A DNA stretch of 64,000 nucleotides, taken from positions 1 through 64,000 of the forward strand of contig NZ_JAMJXC010000007.1 of NCBI RefSeq assembly GCF_023571765.1, given 5' to 3'. The position numbers and the translations under genes are program-made. This document shows, in pieces, positions 1-7,660 of the stretch; within the stretch, counting starts at the first letter, position 1, and each line of letters opens with the position of its first letter. This DNA is from Xanthobacter aminoxidans (GTDB taxonomy: Bacteria > Pseudomonadota > Alphaproteobacteria > Rhizobiales > Xanthobacteraceae). Under the pieces are notes generated by a model. That model did not search any database and was not told the DNA's origin. It saw nothing but the letters and a program-made list of their open reading frames with translations.

Positions 1-123
1 GCGCCGCAGGAAAACCACCAAAGCTCGCACTCGTCGCCATCGCCAGACGCATCGTCGTCACCGCAAACGCCCTCCTACGCGACAACGTCACCTTCCAAAC
101 CTGACCAGCCCTCAACACAGTTG
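1..123 (+). mobile_element. 3' end of an IS110-family insertion element (partial)
   Basis: Only the right end is inside the window. It holds the last codons of a transposase and about 19 bases of non-coding end. The right boundary is placed at about 123 because from 124 onward the sequence matches, at 42 of 44 positions, another copy of a dispersed repeat (complement of 33385-33428), whereas the bases before 124 differ from what precedes that other copy. The boundary is an inference from this two-copy comparison. Confidence 0.6.
3..104 (+). CDS. IS110-family transposase, C-terminal fragment
   Basis: The visible 33 residues include GKPPKLALVAIARR and NALLRDN, which fit the conserved end of the Transposase_20 (IS110/IS1111) domain, where a helix with LALVA-x-x-R and an N-A-x-L-R-D segment closes the protein. 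The stop is TGA at 102-104. The catalytic DEDD domain and the serine region lie upstream of the window. Base composition is lower in GC than the neighbouring sox genes, as expected for a mobile gene. The family call rests on a short stretch, so the subgroup (IS110 or IS1111) cannot be decided. Confidence 0.7.
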   Translation, partial: AAGKPPKLALVAIARRIVVTANALLRDNVTFQT

Positions 124-167
124 CCGGCTCGCATTCCGCTTCGCTGCATGCGTCCGGGGCGCGAGAC
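124..167 (+). repeat. Truncated copy of a dispersed GC-rich intergenic repeat
   Basis: A 44-base stretch is nearly identical (two mismatches) to the complement of 33385-33428, the left arm of the composite repeat between msrQ and acxC. The other copy continues outward with GGTCCAGC, whereas this one is replaced at that point by the IS110 end. No gene is seen between here and soxD at 206; the 168-205 segment has no clear promoter and only a weak ribosome site. Confidence 0.7.
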
Positions 168-205
168 CGTCCCACGCCCCCCACCTTCCCACCCGGACCT
201 GACCC

Positions 206-475
206 ATGCGCATCACCTGTCCCTATTGCGGCGCGAGGTCGTCCCATGAATTCGCCTATCTCGGCGATGCCGCGCCCACCCGGCCGGACCCGGCCGATCC
301 CGAGGCGCCGGACGCCTTCAACGCCTACGTCTACGAGCGCGACAACGTCGCCGGCGTGATGGACGAGCTGTGGTACCACGCGGGCGGCTGCCGCCGCTGG
401 CTCACCGTCACGCGCGACACCCGCACCCACACCATCACCGCAGTGCGCTTTACCCGGACGGAGGCGGCCGAATGA
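206..475 (+). CDS. soxD: Sarcosine oxidase delta subunit
   Basis: An 89-residue protein, the usual size for SoxD. It begins MRITCPYCG, a CPxCG zinc knuckle, and a second cysteine follows in the HAGGCRRW segment, consistent with the zinc site known in the heterotetrameric sarcosine oxidase delta subunit. The subunit is structural in the cytosolic alpha-beta-gamma-delta complex that oxidises sarcosine to glycine with transfer of the methyl group to tetrahydrofolate. Its stop overlaps the soxA start (ATGA at 472-475), so the two are translationally coupled. In most genomes soxB precedes soxD; here an IS110 end and a repeat precede it, so soxB is either further upstream or lost. Confidence 0.93.
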   Translation: MRITCPYCGARSSHEFAYLGDAAPTRPDPADPEAPDAFNAYVYERDNVAGVMDELWYHAGGCRRWLTVTRDTRTHTITAVRFTRTEAAE

Positions 476-3426
476 CCCGGCTTTCCGCAGGGGGGCTGAT
501 CGACCGCAGCCGCACCCTCTCCTTCAGCTTCGACGGCAAGAGCTACACCGGCCATCCCGGCGACACGCTCGCCTCCGCGCTGCTCGCCAACGGCGTGCGG
601 CTGGTCGGCCGCTCCTTCAAGTATCACCGGCCGCGCGGCATCGTCACCGCAGGGTCCGAGGAGCCGAACGCGCTGGTGGAACTGCGCTCCGGCGCCCGGC
701 GCGAGCCCAACACCCGCGCCACCACCATTGAGCTGTTCGACGCGCTGGACGCCACCAGCCAGAACCGCTGGCCCTCGCTGGAGGTCGATCTCCTCAGCAT
801 GAACCAGCTCGTGTCGCCCTTCCTCGGCGCGGGCTTCTACTACAAGACCTTCATGTGGCCCGCCGCCTTCTGGGAGAAGGTCTACGAGCCCATGATCCGC
901 CGTGCCGCCGGCCTCGGCCGCGCGGCCGAGACGGCCGACCCGGACCATTACGAGAAGGCCACCCATTTCTGCGACGTGCTGGTCATCGGCTCCGGCGCGG
1001 CGGGCCTTGCGGCGGCGCTGGCGGCCGGGCGCACCGGCGCGCGGGTGGTGCTGGCGGACGAGGACTTCCGCCTCGGCGGCCGGCTGCTCTCCGAGCAGGC
1101 CGAGATCGACGGCGGCAGCGCGGCGGACTTCGTGACGCGCACCCTCGCCGAACTCGCGAGCCTGCCCAACGTCCGCCTCATGCCGCGCACCACCGTGTTC
1201 GGCGCCTATGACGGCGGCGAATTCGGCGCGGTGGAGAAGGTGAGCGACCATCTCGCCGTCCCCGCCCCCTTCCAGCCCCGCCAGCGGCTGTGGCGCTTCA
1301 TCGCCAAGCGCTCCGTGCTGGCGGCGGGTGCGTTCGACCGGCCCATCGTCTTCCCCGGCAATGACCGGCCCGGCGTCATGTCGGCGCTGGCCCTCGCCAC
1401 CTACGCCACGCGTTTCGGCGTGGGCGCGGGGCCGCGGGCGGCCGGCTTCACCAACAACGACCACGCCGTCGCCGCGCTGCTGGATGCGGCATCGGCCGGC
1501 GTGAAGCTGGAAGCCATCGCGGATGTGCGGGAGGCTGTCGCTCCAGCCCTCGCCGCGCGGGCGAAGGCGCTGGGCGTCGATCTCCTCACCGGGAGCGAGG
1601 TCATCGCCACCTCCGGCAAGTGCCTGTCCAGCGTCATCGTGCGCACGCCCAAGGGTGTCCGCACGCTCTCCGTGGAGGCGCTCGGCGTCTCCGGCGGGGC
1701 GACGCCCAACGTGAACCTCACCTGCCATCAGGGCGGCAGGCCCATCTGGCGCGAGGATATCGCCGCCTTCGTGCCCGGCGCCGTGCCGGTGGGCATGGCG
1801 GTGGCGGGCGCCGCAGCCGGCCACCTCACGCTCGCCGAAAGCCTCGCGGATGGCAGCGCGCTGGGCGCCGCCGCGGCCGAGGATGCGGGCTTCGCGCCCG
1901 TCGCGGCTCCCGCCCCCGTGGCGGGCGATGCGCCCAACGGCCTCAAGGCCTTCTGGCAGGTGCACGCCAAGGGCCCCGCCTTCGTGGACCAGCAGAACGA
2001 CGTAACCGCCAAGGATGTAGCCCTCGCCCATCGCGAAGGCTTCCGGGCGGTGGAGCTGCTGAAGCGCTACACCACCATGGGCATGGCCACCGATCAGGGC
2101 AAGACCTCCAACATGGCGGGCCTCGCCATCATGGCGGCGCTCACCGGCAAGGGCATTCCCGAGACCGGCACCACCGTGTTCCGCCCGCCCTACACGCCCG
2201 TGGCGCTCGGCGTGCTCGCCGGCCACCATCGCGGCGTGGACTTCAAGCCCACCCGCCCCACCCCCACCCACCAGTGGGCGGAGGAGCAGGGCGCGGTGTT
2301 CGTGGAGACCGGACAGTGGCTGCGCGCCGCGTGGTTCCCGAAGGCGGGCGAGGACTGGCAGGCGGCGGTGAACCGCGAGGTGAAGGCGACGCGCGAGGGC
2401 GTCGGCGTCATCGACGTGTCCACCTTCGGCAAGATCGACCTTCAGGGACCGGACGCGGGCCGGCTGCTGGATCGCGTCTACATCAACATGTTCTCCACCC
2501 TCGGCGTCGGCAAGGCGCGCTACGGCGTTATGCTGCGCGAGGACGGGATCGTCATGGACGACGGCACCACCGCCCGCCTCGCCGACGACCATTATGTGAT
2601 GACCACGACCACCGCCAACGCAGCCAAGGTGTTCCAGCATCTGGAATTCTGCCTGCAGGTGCTGTGGCCGGAGCTGGACGTGTGCCTCGCCTCCATCACC
2701 GAGCAGTGGACGCAGATCGCCGTCTCCGGCCCGCGCTCCCGCGACGTGCTGGCGAAGCTGGTGGATGGCGCGGATGTCTCCAACACCGGCCTGCCCTTCA
2801 TGGGCGCGCTCCAGACCACGGTGATGGGCGGCGTGGAAGCGCGCGTGTTCCGCCTCTCCTTCTCCGGCGAGCTCGGCTACGAGATCGCGGTGCCCGCCCG
2901 CCACGGCGACAAGCTGATGCGGGCGATCATGGCGGCGGGCGCGCCCTACGGCATCACGCCCTACGGCGTCGAGACGCTGGCCGTGCTGCGCATCGAGAAG
3001 GGCCATGTCTCCGGCAGCGAGCTGAACGGGCAGACCTCCGCCCGCGATCTCGGCCTCGGCCGCATGGCCTCCACCAAGAAGGACTTCATCGGCCGCGTGA
3101 TGGCGGGCCGCCCCGCCTTCACCGATCCAGACCGGCCCACATTCGTCGGCTTCCGGCCGGTGGACAAGGCGGCGCGGCTCAAGGCCGGGGCGCATTTCCT
3201 GCCCCTCGGCGCGGCCCCCACCACTGAGAATGACGAGGGCTACATGACCTCCGTCGCCTGGTCGCCCATCCTCGGGCACTCCATCGGCCTCGGCCTCCTC
3301 AAGCGCGGGCCGGAGCGCATCGGCGAGAAGCTGCGCGCCTATGACCCGGTGCGCGGCGGTGACATCGAGGTCGAGGTGTGCTCTCCCCACTTTGTCGATC
3401 CCGAAGGGGAGAAGCAGCGTGTCTGA
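472..3426 (+). CDS. soxA: Sarcosine oxidase alpha subunit
   Basis: 984 residues, normal for SoxA. The N-terminus carries the ferredoxin-like segment with GDTLASALLANGV and SFKYHRPRG, followed by a dinucleotide-binding motif VIGSGAAGLAAALAAG near residues 170-185 and a pyridine-nucleotide oxidoreductase core. The C-terminal part from about residue 600 is an aminomethyltransferase (GcvT-like) domain that binds tetrahydrofolate, seen in segments such as GKIDLQGPDAGRLLDR and FSGELGYEI. It receives electrons and the one-carbon unit of sarcosine and makes 5,10-methylene-THF. The ATG at 472 is chosen because it overlaps the soxD stop; the frame is open further upstream but with atypical sequence. 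Confidence 0.95.
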   Translation: MTRLSAGGLIDRSRTLSFSFDGKSYTGHPGDTLASALLANGVRLVGRSFKYHRPRGIVTAGSEEPNALVELRSGARREPNTRATTIELFDALDATSQNRWPSLEVDLLSMNQLVSPFLGAGFYYKTFMWPAAFWEKVYEPMIRRAAGLGRAAETADPDHYEKATHFCDVLVIGSGAAGLAAALAAGRTGARVVLADEDFRLGGRLLSEQAEIDGGSAADFVTRTLAELASLPNVRLMPRTTVFGAYDGGEFGAVEKVSDHLAVPAPFQPRQRLWRFIAKRSVLAAGAFDRPIVFPGNDRPGVMSALALATYATRFGVGAGPRAAGFTNNDHAVAALLDAASAGVKLEAIADVREAVAPALAARAKALGVDLLTGSEVIATSGKCLSSVIVRTPKGVRTLSVEALGVSGGATPNVNLTCHQGGRPIWREDIAAFVPGAVPVGMAVAGAAAGHLTLAESLADGSALGAAAAEDAGFAPVAAPAPVAGDAPNGLKAFWQVHAKGPAFVDQQNDVTAKDVALAHREGFRAVELLKRYTTMGMATDQGKTSNMAGLAIMAALTGKGIPETGTTVFRPPYTPVALGVLAGHHRGVDFKPTRPTPTHQWAEEQGAVFVETGQWLRAAWFPKAGEDWQAAVNREVKATREGVGVIDVSTFGKIDLQGPDAGRLLDRVYINMFSTLGVGKARYGVMLREDGIVMDDGTTARLADDHYVMTTTTANAAKVFQHLEFCLQVLWPELDVCLASITEQWTQIAVSGPRSRDVLAKLVDGADVSNTGLPFMGALQTTVMGGVEARVFRLSFSGELGYEIAVPARHGDKLMRAIMAAGAPYGITPYGVETLAVLRIEKGHVSGSELNGQTSARDLGLGRMASTKKDFIGRVMAGRPAFTDPDRPTFVGFRPVDKAARLKAGAHFLPLGAAPTTENDEGYMTSVAWSPILGHSIGLGLLKRGPERIGEKLRAYDPVRGGDIEVEVCSPHFVDPEGEKQRV

Positions 3427-4027
3427 CCTCTTCCACTCCCTCTCCCCCGCCCACCTCGTTCCGGCCGGGCACTATGGCGTCGCAGGCGCCACCGGCGTCA
3501 CGGCGCAGGTGGTGACGAACCTTGCCGCCGCGACGCTGGTCGCCCGCAAGGGCAAGACCGCAGCGCTGATCGCCGCCGCCACCGCTTCCGGCCTGCCTCT
3601 GGTGGATGCGCCGAAGGCGAGCGTCGGCGCCGGCCTTGAGGCCATCGGCACCGGCCCCGGCAAGTGGCTGGTTTTGGCCGAAGGATCGGACGGCGCCGCG
3701 CTGCGCCGGCGCCTCGAAGAACTGGCAGCCGGCCTTGGCGCCGTCACCGACCAGAGCGACGCCAATCTCGTGCTCGACATCTCCGGCCCGAAGGCGCGCG
3801 AGGCGCTGGTGAAGGGCGTGGCGGTGGACCTCGATCCCCGCGCGTTCCAGCCGGGCGATGCGGCGACGACGCCGGTCTCCCACGTGGGCGTCACCTTCTG
3901 GCAGCGGGACGCGAGCCCCAGCTATCGCTTCGCGGTGGGCAACACCTTCGCCCCCGCCTTCCTGCGCTGGCTGACGGCGAGCGCGGCGGAATACGGCTTC
4001 GCGCTCTCCGGCACCGATCGAGGTTGA
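3419..4027 (+). CDS. soxG: Sarcosine oxidase gamma subunit
   Basis: 202 residues with the SoxG/GcvT-like fold; segments ISGPKAREALVKGVAVDLDP and FAVGNTFAPAFLRWL are typical. The gamma subunit packs against the GcvT domain of alpha. The start is GTG at 3419, which overlaps the soxA stop by eight bases (GTGTCTGA) and has a purine-rich ribosome site (GAAGGGGAGAAG) just upstream. It completes the D-A-G run. With soxB it would form soxBDAG, but no soxB is visible in this window. Confidence 0.9.
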   Translation: MSDLFHSLSPAHLVPAGHYGVAGATGVTAQVVTNLAAATLVARKGKTAALIAAATASGLPLVDAPKASVGAGLEAIGTGPGKWLVLAEGSDGAALRRRLEELAAGLGAVTDQSDANLVLDISGPKAREALVKGVAVDLDPRAFQPGDAATTPVSHVGVTFWQRDASPSYRFAVGNTFAPAFLRWLTASAAEYGFALSGTDRG

Positions 4028-4118
4028 CGGCAGCGCGGCGCGCGCCTCCTCTCCCGCACCGATTTTCTGAACAGGGCGCCCGGCTGCATCGGTCGCGCGG
4101 CGCCATAAAGGACGCATC

Positions 4119-4988
4119 ATGACCAGCCCCAACGAGCCGATCATTCTCGCCTTCTCCTGCCCTAACCGGCCCGGCATCGTCGCCGGCGTCTCGACCTTCC
4201 TGTTCGAGAAGGGCTGCAACATCCTGGAGGCGCAGCAGTTCGACGACACCGAGACCCGCCGCTTCTTCATGCGCGTGGTGTTCAACGTGGTCGAGGGCGA
4301 GGCCAGCCTCGCCGAAATCCGCTCCGGCTTCGCGGCGGTGGCGCAGACCTTCTCGCTGAGCTTCACGCTCCGCCCCGTGTCGGAAAAGCGGAAGGTGCTG
4401 CTGCTCGCCTCCAAGTTCGACCACTGCCTCGCGGACCTGCTCTATCGCTGGCGCATCGGCGAGATCCCCATGGAAATCTCCGGCATCGTCTCCAACCACC
4501 CGCGCGAGACCTACGCCCACCTCGATTTCGACGGCATCCCCTTCCACCACCTGCCGGTGACCAAGGCCACCAAGCTGGAGCAGGAAACGCAGGTCTGGGA
4601 GATTTTCCAGTCCTCCGGCTCCGAGCTTGCCGTGCTCGCGCGCTACATGCAGGTGCTGTCGGATGGGCTCTCCGCCAAGCTCTCGGGCAAGTGCATCAAC
4701 ATCCACCACTCCTTCCTGCCCGGCTTCAAGGGCGCCAAGCCCTATCATCAGGCCCATGCGCGCGGCGTGAAGCTCATCGGCGCCACCGCTCACTACGTGA
4801 CCTCGGACCTCGATGAAGGCCCGATCATCGAGCAGGACGTGGAGCGCATCTCCCACCAGGATTCGCCCGAGGATCTCGTGCGCAAGGGTCGCGACATCGA
4901 GCGCCGGGTTCTGGCGCGGGCCATCTCCTGGCACCTGCAGGACCGGGTGCTGCTGAACGGTTCCCGCACCGTGGTGTTCCGGGACTGA
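4119..4988 (+). CDS. purU: Formyltetrahydrofolate deformylase
   Basis: 289 residues, the family length. Residues 8-85 form an ACT domain ([20 protein letters not shown]), and the rest is a formyltransferase fold with the catalytic Asn-His pair in [11 protein letters not shown] (about residues 192-202) and the Asp in [12 protein letters not shown]. It hydrolyses 10-formyl-THF to formate and THF. Its place 91 bases after soxG fits the common arrangement in which PurU recycles THF loaded by sarcosine or dimethylglycine demethylation. A ribosome site AAAGGA precedes the ATG. Confidence 0.95.
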   Translation: MTSPNEPIILAFSCPNRPGIVAGVSTFLFEKGCNILEAQQFDDTETRRFFMRVVFNVVEGEASLAEIRSGFAAVAQTFSLSFTLRPVSEKRKVLLLASKFDHCLADLLYRWRIGEIPMEISGIVSNHPRETYAHLDFDGIPFHHLPVTKATKLEQETQVWEIFQSSGSELAVLARYMQVLSDGLSAKLSGKCINIHHSFLPGFKGAKPYHQAHARGVKLIGATAHYVTSDLDEGPIIEQDVERISHQDSPEDLVRKGRDIERRVLARAISWHLQDRVLLNGSRTVVFRD

Positions 4989-5003
4989 CCTCAAAAAGGG
5001 GAA

Positions 5004-5021
5004 CCCGGCCCCGGGGCCGGG
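5004..5021 (+). repeat. Perfect 18-bp GC palindrome after purU
   Basis: CCCGGCCCC followed directly by its complement GGGGCCGGG, between the purU stop and the next small gene. It could form a short stem in the RNA but lacks a loop and a U tract, so termination is doubtful. Confidence 0.4.
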
Positions 5022-5060
5022 GCGTTGAGGGGGCGATATCCACCAAAAGGAGAGAGCCCC

Positions 5061-5279
5061 ATGCAACGCCAGGGCATGCTCGTCGCCGCGGCATTCGTGC
5101 TGGTCCTCGCGCTGGTCGCGGCGAACATGTTCTCCAACCGCGGCACGCCCGAACCGAGCGAGACCGCGCCGGAGAACATCACCGTGCCGCGCGGCAATCC
5201 CCCGCCCATGACCACCGCGCCCGACGCGCCTCCCGGCCGGACCCTTTCGCCGGCGGAGCAGAACCGGACGAGCCAGTAG
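5061..5279 (+). CDS. Small single-span membrane protein, unknown function
   Basis: 72 residues starting MQRQG. Residues 6-25 form one hydrophobic helix (GMLVAAAFVLVLALVAANMF), followed by a Pro/Thr/Glu-rich tail of about 45 residues that is probably periplasmic. The ribosome site AAAAGGAGAG precedes the ATG at a good distance. I do not recognise a family. It lies 72 bases after purU and before a strong hairpin, so it is probably the last gene of the sox-purU transcript. No catalytic motif is seen. Confidence 0.65.
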   Translation: MQRQGMLVAAAFVLVLALVAANMFSNRGTPEPSETAPENITVPRGNPPPMTTAPDAPPGRTLSPAEQNRTSQ

Positions 5280-5315
5280 CGCCTGCCTATTTTCCGGGCA
5301 TAAGGTGCACATCCT

Positions 5316-5352
5316 GCGCCCCGCAGTGGCAAATCCAGCCGCTGCGGGGCGC
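5316..5352 (+). terminator. Hairpin, probable end of the sox-purU transcript
   Basis: A perfect 11-bp stem GCGCCCCGCAG / CTGCGGGGCGC with a 15-base loop, followed by AATTCATTT rather than a clean U run. It lies between the small membrane protein gene and the allophanate hydrolase promoter region. Confidence 0.55.
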
Positions 5353-5372
5353 AATTCATTTGCATCAAGCAT

Positions 5373-5426
5373 CTGATATTTATGCATTTATCAGAAATTG
5401 CATACAAGTGGCGCGCTTCCTGCTAG
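5373..5426 (+). promoter_or_regulatory. Candidate promoter and palindromic operators for the allophanate hydrolase gene
   Basis: This is an AT-rich island in GC-rich DNA. It contains arms CTGATA (5373-5378) and TATCAG (5389-5394) around an ATGCAT core, then TTGCATACAA (5398-5407), a near-palindrome like those bound by GntR-family regulators. A -35 reading of TTGCAT (5398-5403) with a 17-base gap to TGCTAG (5421-5426) gives a plausible sigma-70 promoter 45 bases before the ATG. The regulator is not encoded nearby. Confidence 0.45.
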
Positions 5427-5470
5427 ACCCCTGCCATCAGGCGCGTGGAGCGCCGTCATCAGGGTAGACC

Positions 5471-7255
5471 ATGCAGACCGTCGCCAGCCTCCTCGAAGCC
5501 CACAGGTCCGGCCTCCGCTCCGTCTCGGATACGGTGCGCGGCGTCTATGCCCGGCTTGCGGTGCATGACGACCCGGCCATGTTCATCACCCTGCGAGACG
5601 AAGCCGATGTGCTGGCCGAGGCGGCCACGCTGGAGGCCGCCGGCAATACGGCGCTGCCGCTCTACGGCGTCCCAGTGGCGGTGAAGGACAATATCGACGT
5701 CGCCGGCCTGCCCACCACCGCCGCCTGCCCGGCCTTCGCCTATGTGCCGGCGCGCGACGCCACCGTCGTGGCGCGGCTCAAGGCGGCGGGCGCGCTCATC
5801 ATCGGCAAGACCAATCTCGACCAGTTCGCCACCGGCCTTGTGGGCGTGCGCTCGCCCTATGGCATCCCGCGCAACTCGGTGAACCCGGAGCTGGTGCCGG
5901 GCGGCTCCTCCTCCGGCTCGGCGGTGGCGGTGGGCGCGGGCATCGTGCCGGTGTCGCTGGGCACCGACACGGCGGGGTCGGGCCGCGTGCCGGCCATGCT
6001 GAACAACATCGTGGGCCTGAAGCCCTCCCTCGGCCTCGTGCCCAACACCGGCCTCGTGCCCGCCTGCAAGACGCTGGACTGCATCTCGATCTTCGCCCTT
6101 ACCGTGGACGATGCCATGGCGGTGCTGAACGTCATCTCCGGCTTCGACGCTGAGGACGCCTATTCGCGCGACCTGCCCGTCGGCCCGCTCACCGCCGCCC
6201 CGCCCGCGCCGGTGCTGGGCATCCTGCCTCAGGCGCAGCGGGAGTTCTTTGGCGATGCCGAGTCGGCCGCCGCCTATGAGGAAGCCCTGGCGCGCTTCGC
6301 GTCGCTGGGCGCGGTGCTGAAGGAGATCGATTTCTCCGCCTTCGCCGAGACCGCGCGCCTGCTCTATGAAGGGCCGTGGGTGGCGGAGCGCTGGATCGCC
6401 GCCGAGCACCTTCTGACCACCGATCCCGATGCGGTGCATCCGGTGACACGGGCCATCACCGAGCCGGGCGGCAAGGCGAGCGCGGCGGATGCCTTCCGCG
6501 CCATGTACAAGCTCAAGGAGCTGCGCGCCCGCGTCGCCCCCATCCTCGCCGGCATCGACGCGCTGCTGCTGCCCACCGCGCCCTCCGCTTACACGGTGGA
6601 GGAGGTGCTGGCGGACCCCATCCGCCTGAATTCGCGCAATGGCACCTACACCAATTTCGTGAACCTGATGGATCTGTGCGGCATCGCGGTGCCGACCAAG
6701 ATCACGGCGGCCGGCGTGCCCTATGGCATCACCCTCCTCGCCCCCGCCGGGCGGGATGCGGAGATGGCGGCGTTGGGCCGGGCCTATGTGGCGGCGGGCA
6801 ATCTGCCGCTGGGCTGCGGCCATGCGCCCGCGCCGACCCTGCCCCCGCTGGCGGCCGCGCAGGAGCCGGGGCGGCTCGATGTGTGCGTGTTCGGCGCCCA
6901 CCTCTCCGGCATGCCGCTCAATGGCGACCTGAAATCCATGGGCGCGCGCTTCGTGCGCGCCGCGAAGACGGTGCCGTCCTATCGCATGAAGCTCCTCCCC
7001 GGCGCCGTGCCCCGCCCGGGCGTGGTGCGCGTGACTGCGGACGGCGCGGCGGTGGAAGGGGAGGTGTGGTCCCTGCCCTTCGAGGGCGTCGGCCGCCTGC
7101 TCGCAACGATCCCGGCGCCGCTGGGCCTCGGGCAGGTGGAGCTGGACGACGGCAGCCGCGTCACCGGCTTCCTGGCCGAGGCGGCGGCCCTCGACGGGGC
7201 GCAGGACATCACCCGGTTCGGCAGCTTCCGCGCCTTTGCCGCAGCCGCCGAATAG
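5471..7255 (+). CDS. atzF: Allophanate hydrolase
   Basis: 594 residues, the family length. The N-terminal two thirds is an amidase-signature domain with the Ser-cisSer-Lys triad visible as K72 (VAVKDNID), S146 (GGSSSGS) and S170 (GTDTAGSG); the spacing of 74 and 98 residues equals that in characterised AtzF. The C-terminal part from about residue 455 (VCVFGAHLSGMPLNGDL) is the second, gamma-glutamylcyclotransferase-like domain of this family. It hydrolyses allophanate to ammonia and CO2, after urea carboxylase or after cyanuric acid/biuret hydrolysis. No urea carboxylase, biuret hydrolase or transporter gene lies next to it in this window, so the allophanate source is unknown. Confidence 0.93.
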   Translation: MQTVASLLEAHRSGLRSVSDTVRGVYARLAVHDDPAMFITLRDEADVLAEAATLEAAGNTALPLYGVPVAVKDNIDVAGLPTTAACPAFAYVPARDATVVARLKAAGALIIGKTNLDQFATGLVGVRSPYGIPRNSVNPELVPGGSSSGSAVAVGAGIVPVSLGTDTAGSGRVPAMLNNIVGLKPSLGLVPNTGLVPACKTLDCISIFALTVDDAMAVLNVISGFDAEDAYSRDLPVGPLTAAPPAPVLGILPQAQREFFGDAESAAAYEEALARFASLGAVLKEIDFSAFAETARLLYEGPWVAERWIAAEHLLTTDPDAVHPVTRAITEPGGKASAADAFRAMYKLKELRARVAPILAGIDALLLPTAPSAYTVEEVLADPIRLNSRNGTYTNFVNLMDLCGIAVPTKITAAGVPYGITLLAPAGRDAEMAALGRAYVAAGNLPLGCGHAPAPTLPPLAAAQEPGRLDVCVFGAHLSGMPLNGDLKSMGARFVRAAKTVPSYRMKLLPGAVPRPGVVRVTADGAAVEGEVWSLPFEGVGRLLATIPAPLGLGQVELDDGSRVTGFLAEAAALDGAQDITRFGSFRAFAAAAE

Positions 7256-7312
7256 GCGCTCCGACTGACTGAGGGGAACAGCACAAAAGCGTGCGGTGGG
7301 GTGTCGGCGGAC

Positions 7313-7342
7313 TGGACAAGGTCGAGCGATACACTGTATCAA
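7313..7342 (+). promoter_or_regulatory. Candidate promoter with a perfect palindrome before the zinc uptake genes
   Basis: A perfect 13-base palindrome GATACAcTGTATC sits at 7328-7340. It overlaps the expected -10 position of a -35-like TGGACA at 7313-7318. A repressor bound there would block RNA polymerase. By position it is a candidate Zur operator, but the sequence was not matched to a known Zur box, so the identity is inference. Confidence 0.45.
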
Positions 7343-7372
7343 CTGGCCATCGAAACCAGCGCGCCGGCCCCC

Positions 7373-7660
7373 ATGTCCCTGTCCCTTTCCCCTTCCGCAG
7401 CGACGCCGCCGGCCCGCGAGGCGACCGGCCGGCAGGACCGCGCCGCGCCCGTCGGCGCCGGAGCCGCGGGGGGACACGACCAGGGCGATCATGGGCACGG
7501 CCATCACACCCATGCCGCTTCTCCGGCAAGCCGCAGGCCGCCCGTGCGCATCGGCGCATCGGTGCTGCGCATGTCCCTTGCCGGGCGGCTCGCGCTGGTG
7601 TCGGTGCTCCTCCTCGTGCTGTGGAGCGCCGTCCTGCTGGTGACGGGAGGCGGCGCATGA
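7373..7660 (+). CDS. Small His-rich single-span membrane protein of the zinc uptake operon
   Basis: 95 residues. Residues 35-47 (HDQGDHGHGHHTH) contain six histidines in thirteen positions, a typical flexible metal-binding tract. A hydrophobic helix follows near the C-terminus (LALVSVLLLVLWSAVLLV). The stop overlaps the znuC start (ATGA at 7657-7660), so it is coupled to the transporter ATPase. I do not recognise a named family. A role as an accessory metal-capturing subunit of the transporter is inferred from the tract and the coupling. The frame is open back to a GTG at 7301, but the candidate promoter lies inside that extension, so ATG 7373 is preferred; the ribosome site is weak. Confidence 0.7.
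   Translation: MSLSLSPSAATPPAREATGRQDRAAPVGAGAAGGHDQGDHGHGHHTHAASPASRRPPVRIGASVLRMSLAGRLALVSVLLLVLWSAVLLVTGGGA

Noticed and set aside
331-3390. A 1019-codon open frame opposite soxA/soxD
   Set aside because: It is antisense to clearly conserved sox genes and low complexity in Ala, Gly, Arg and His, as expected from the third-position GC bias.
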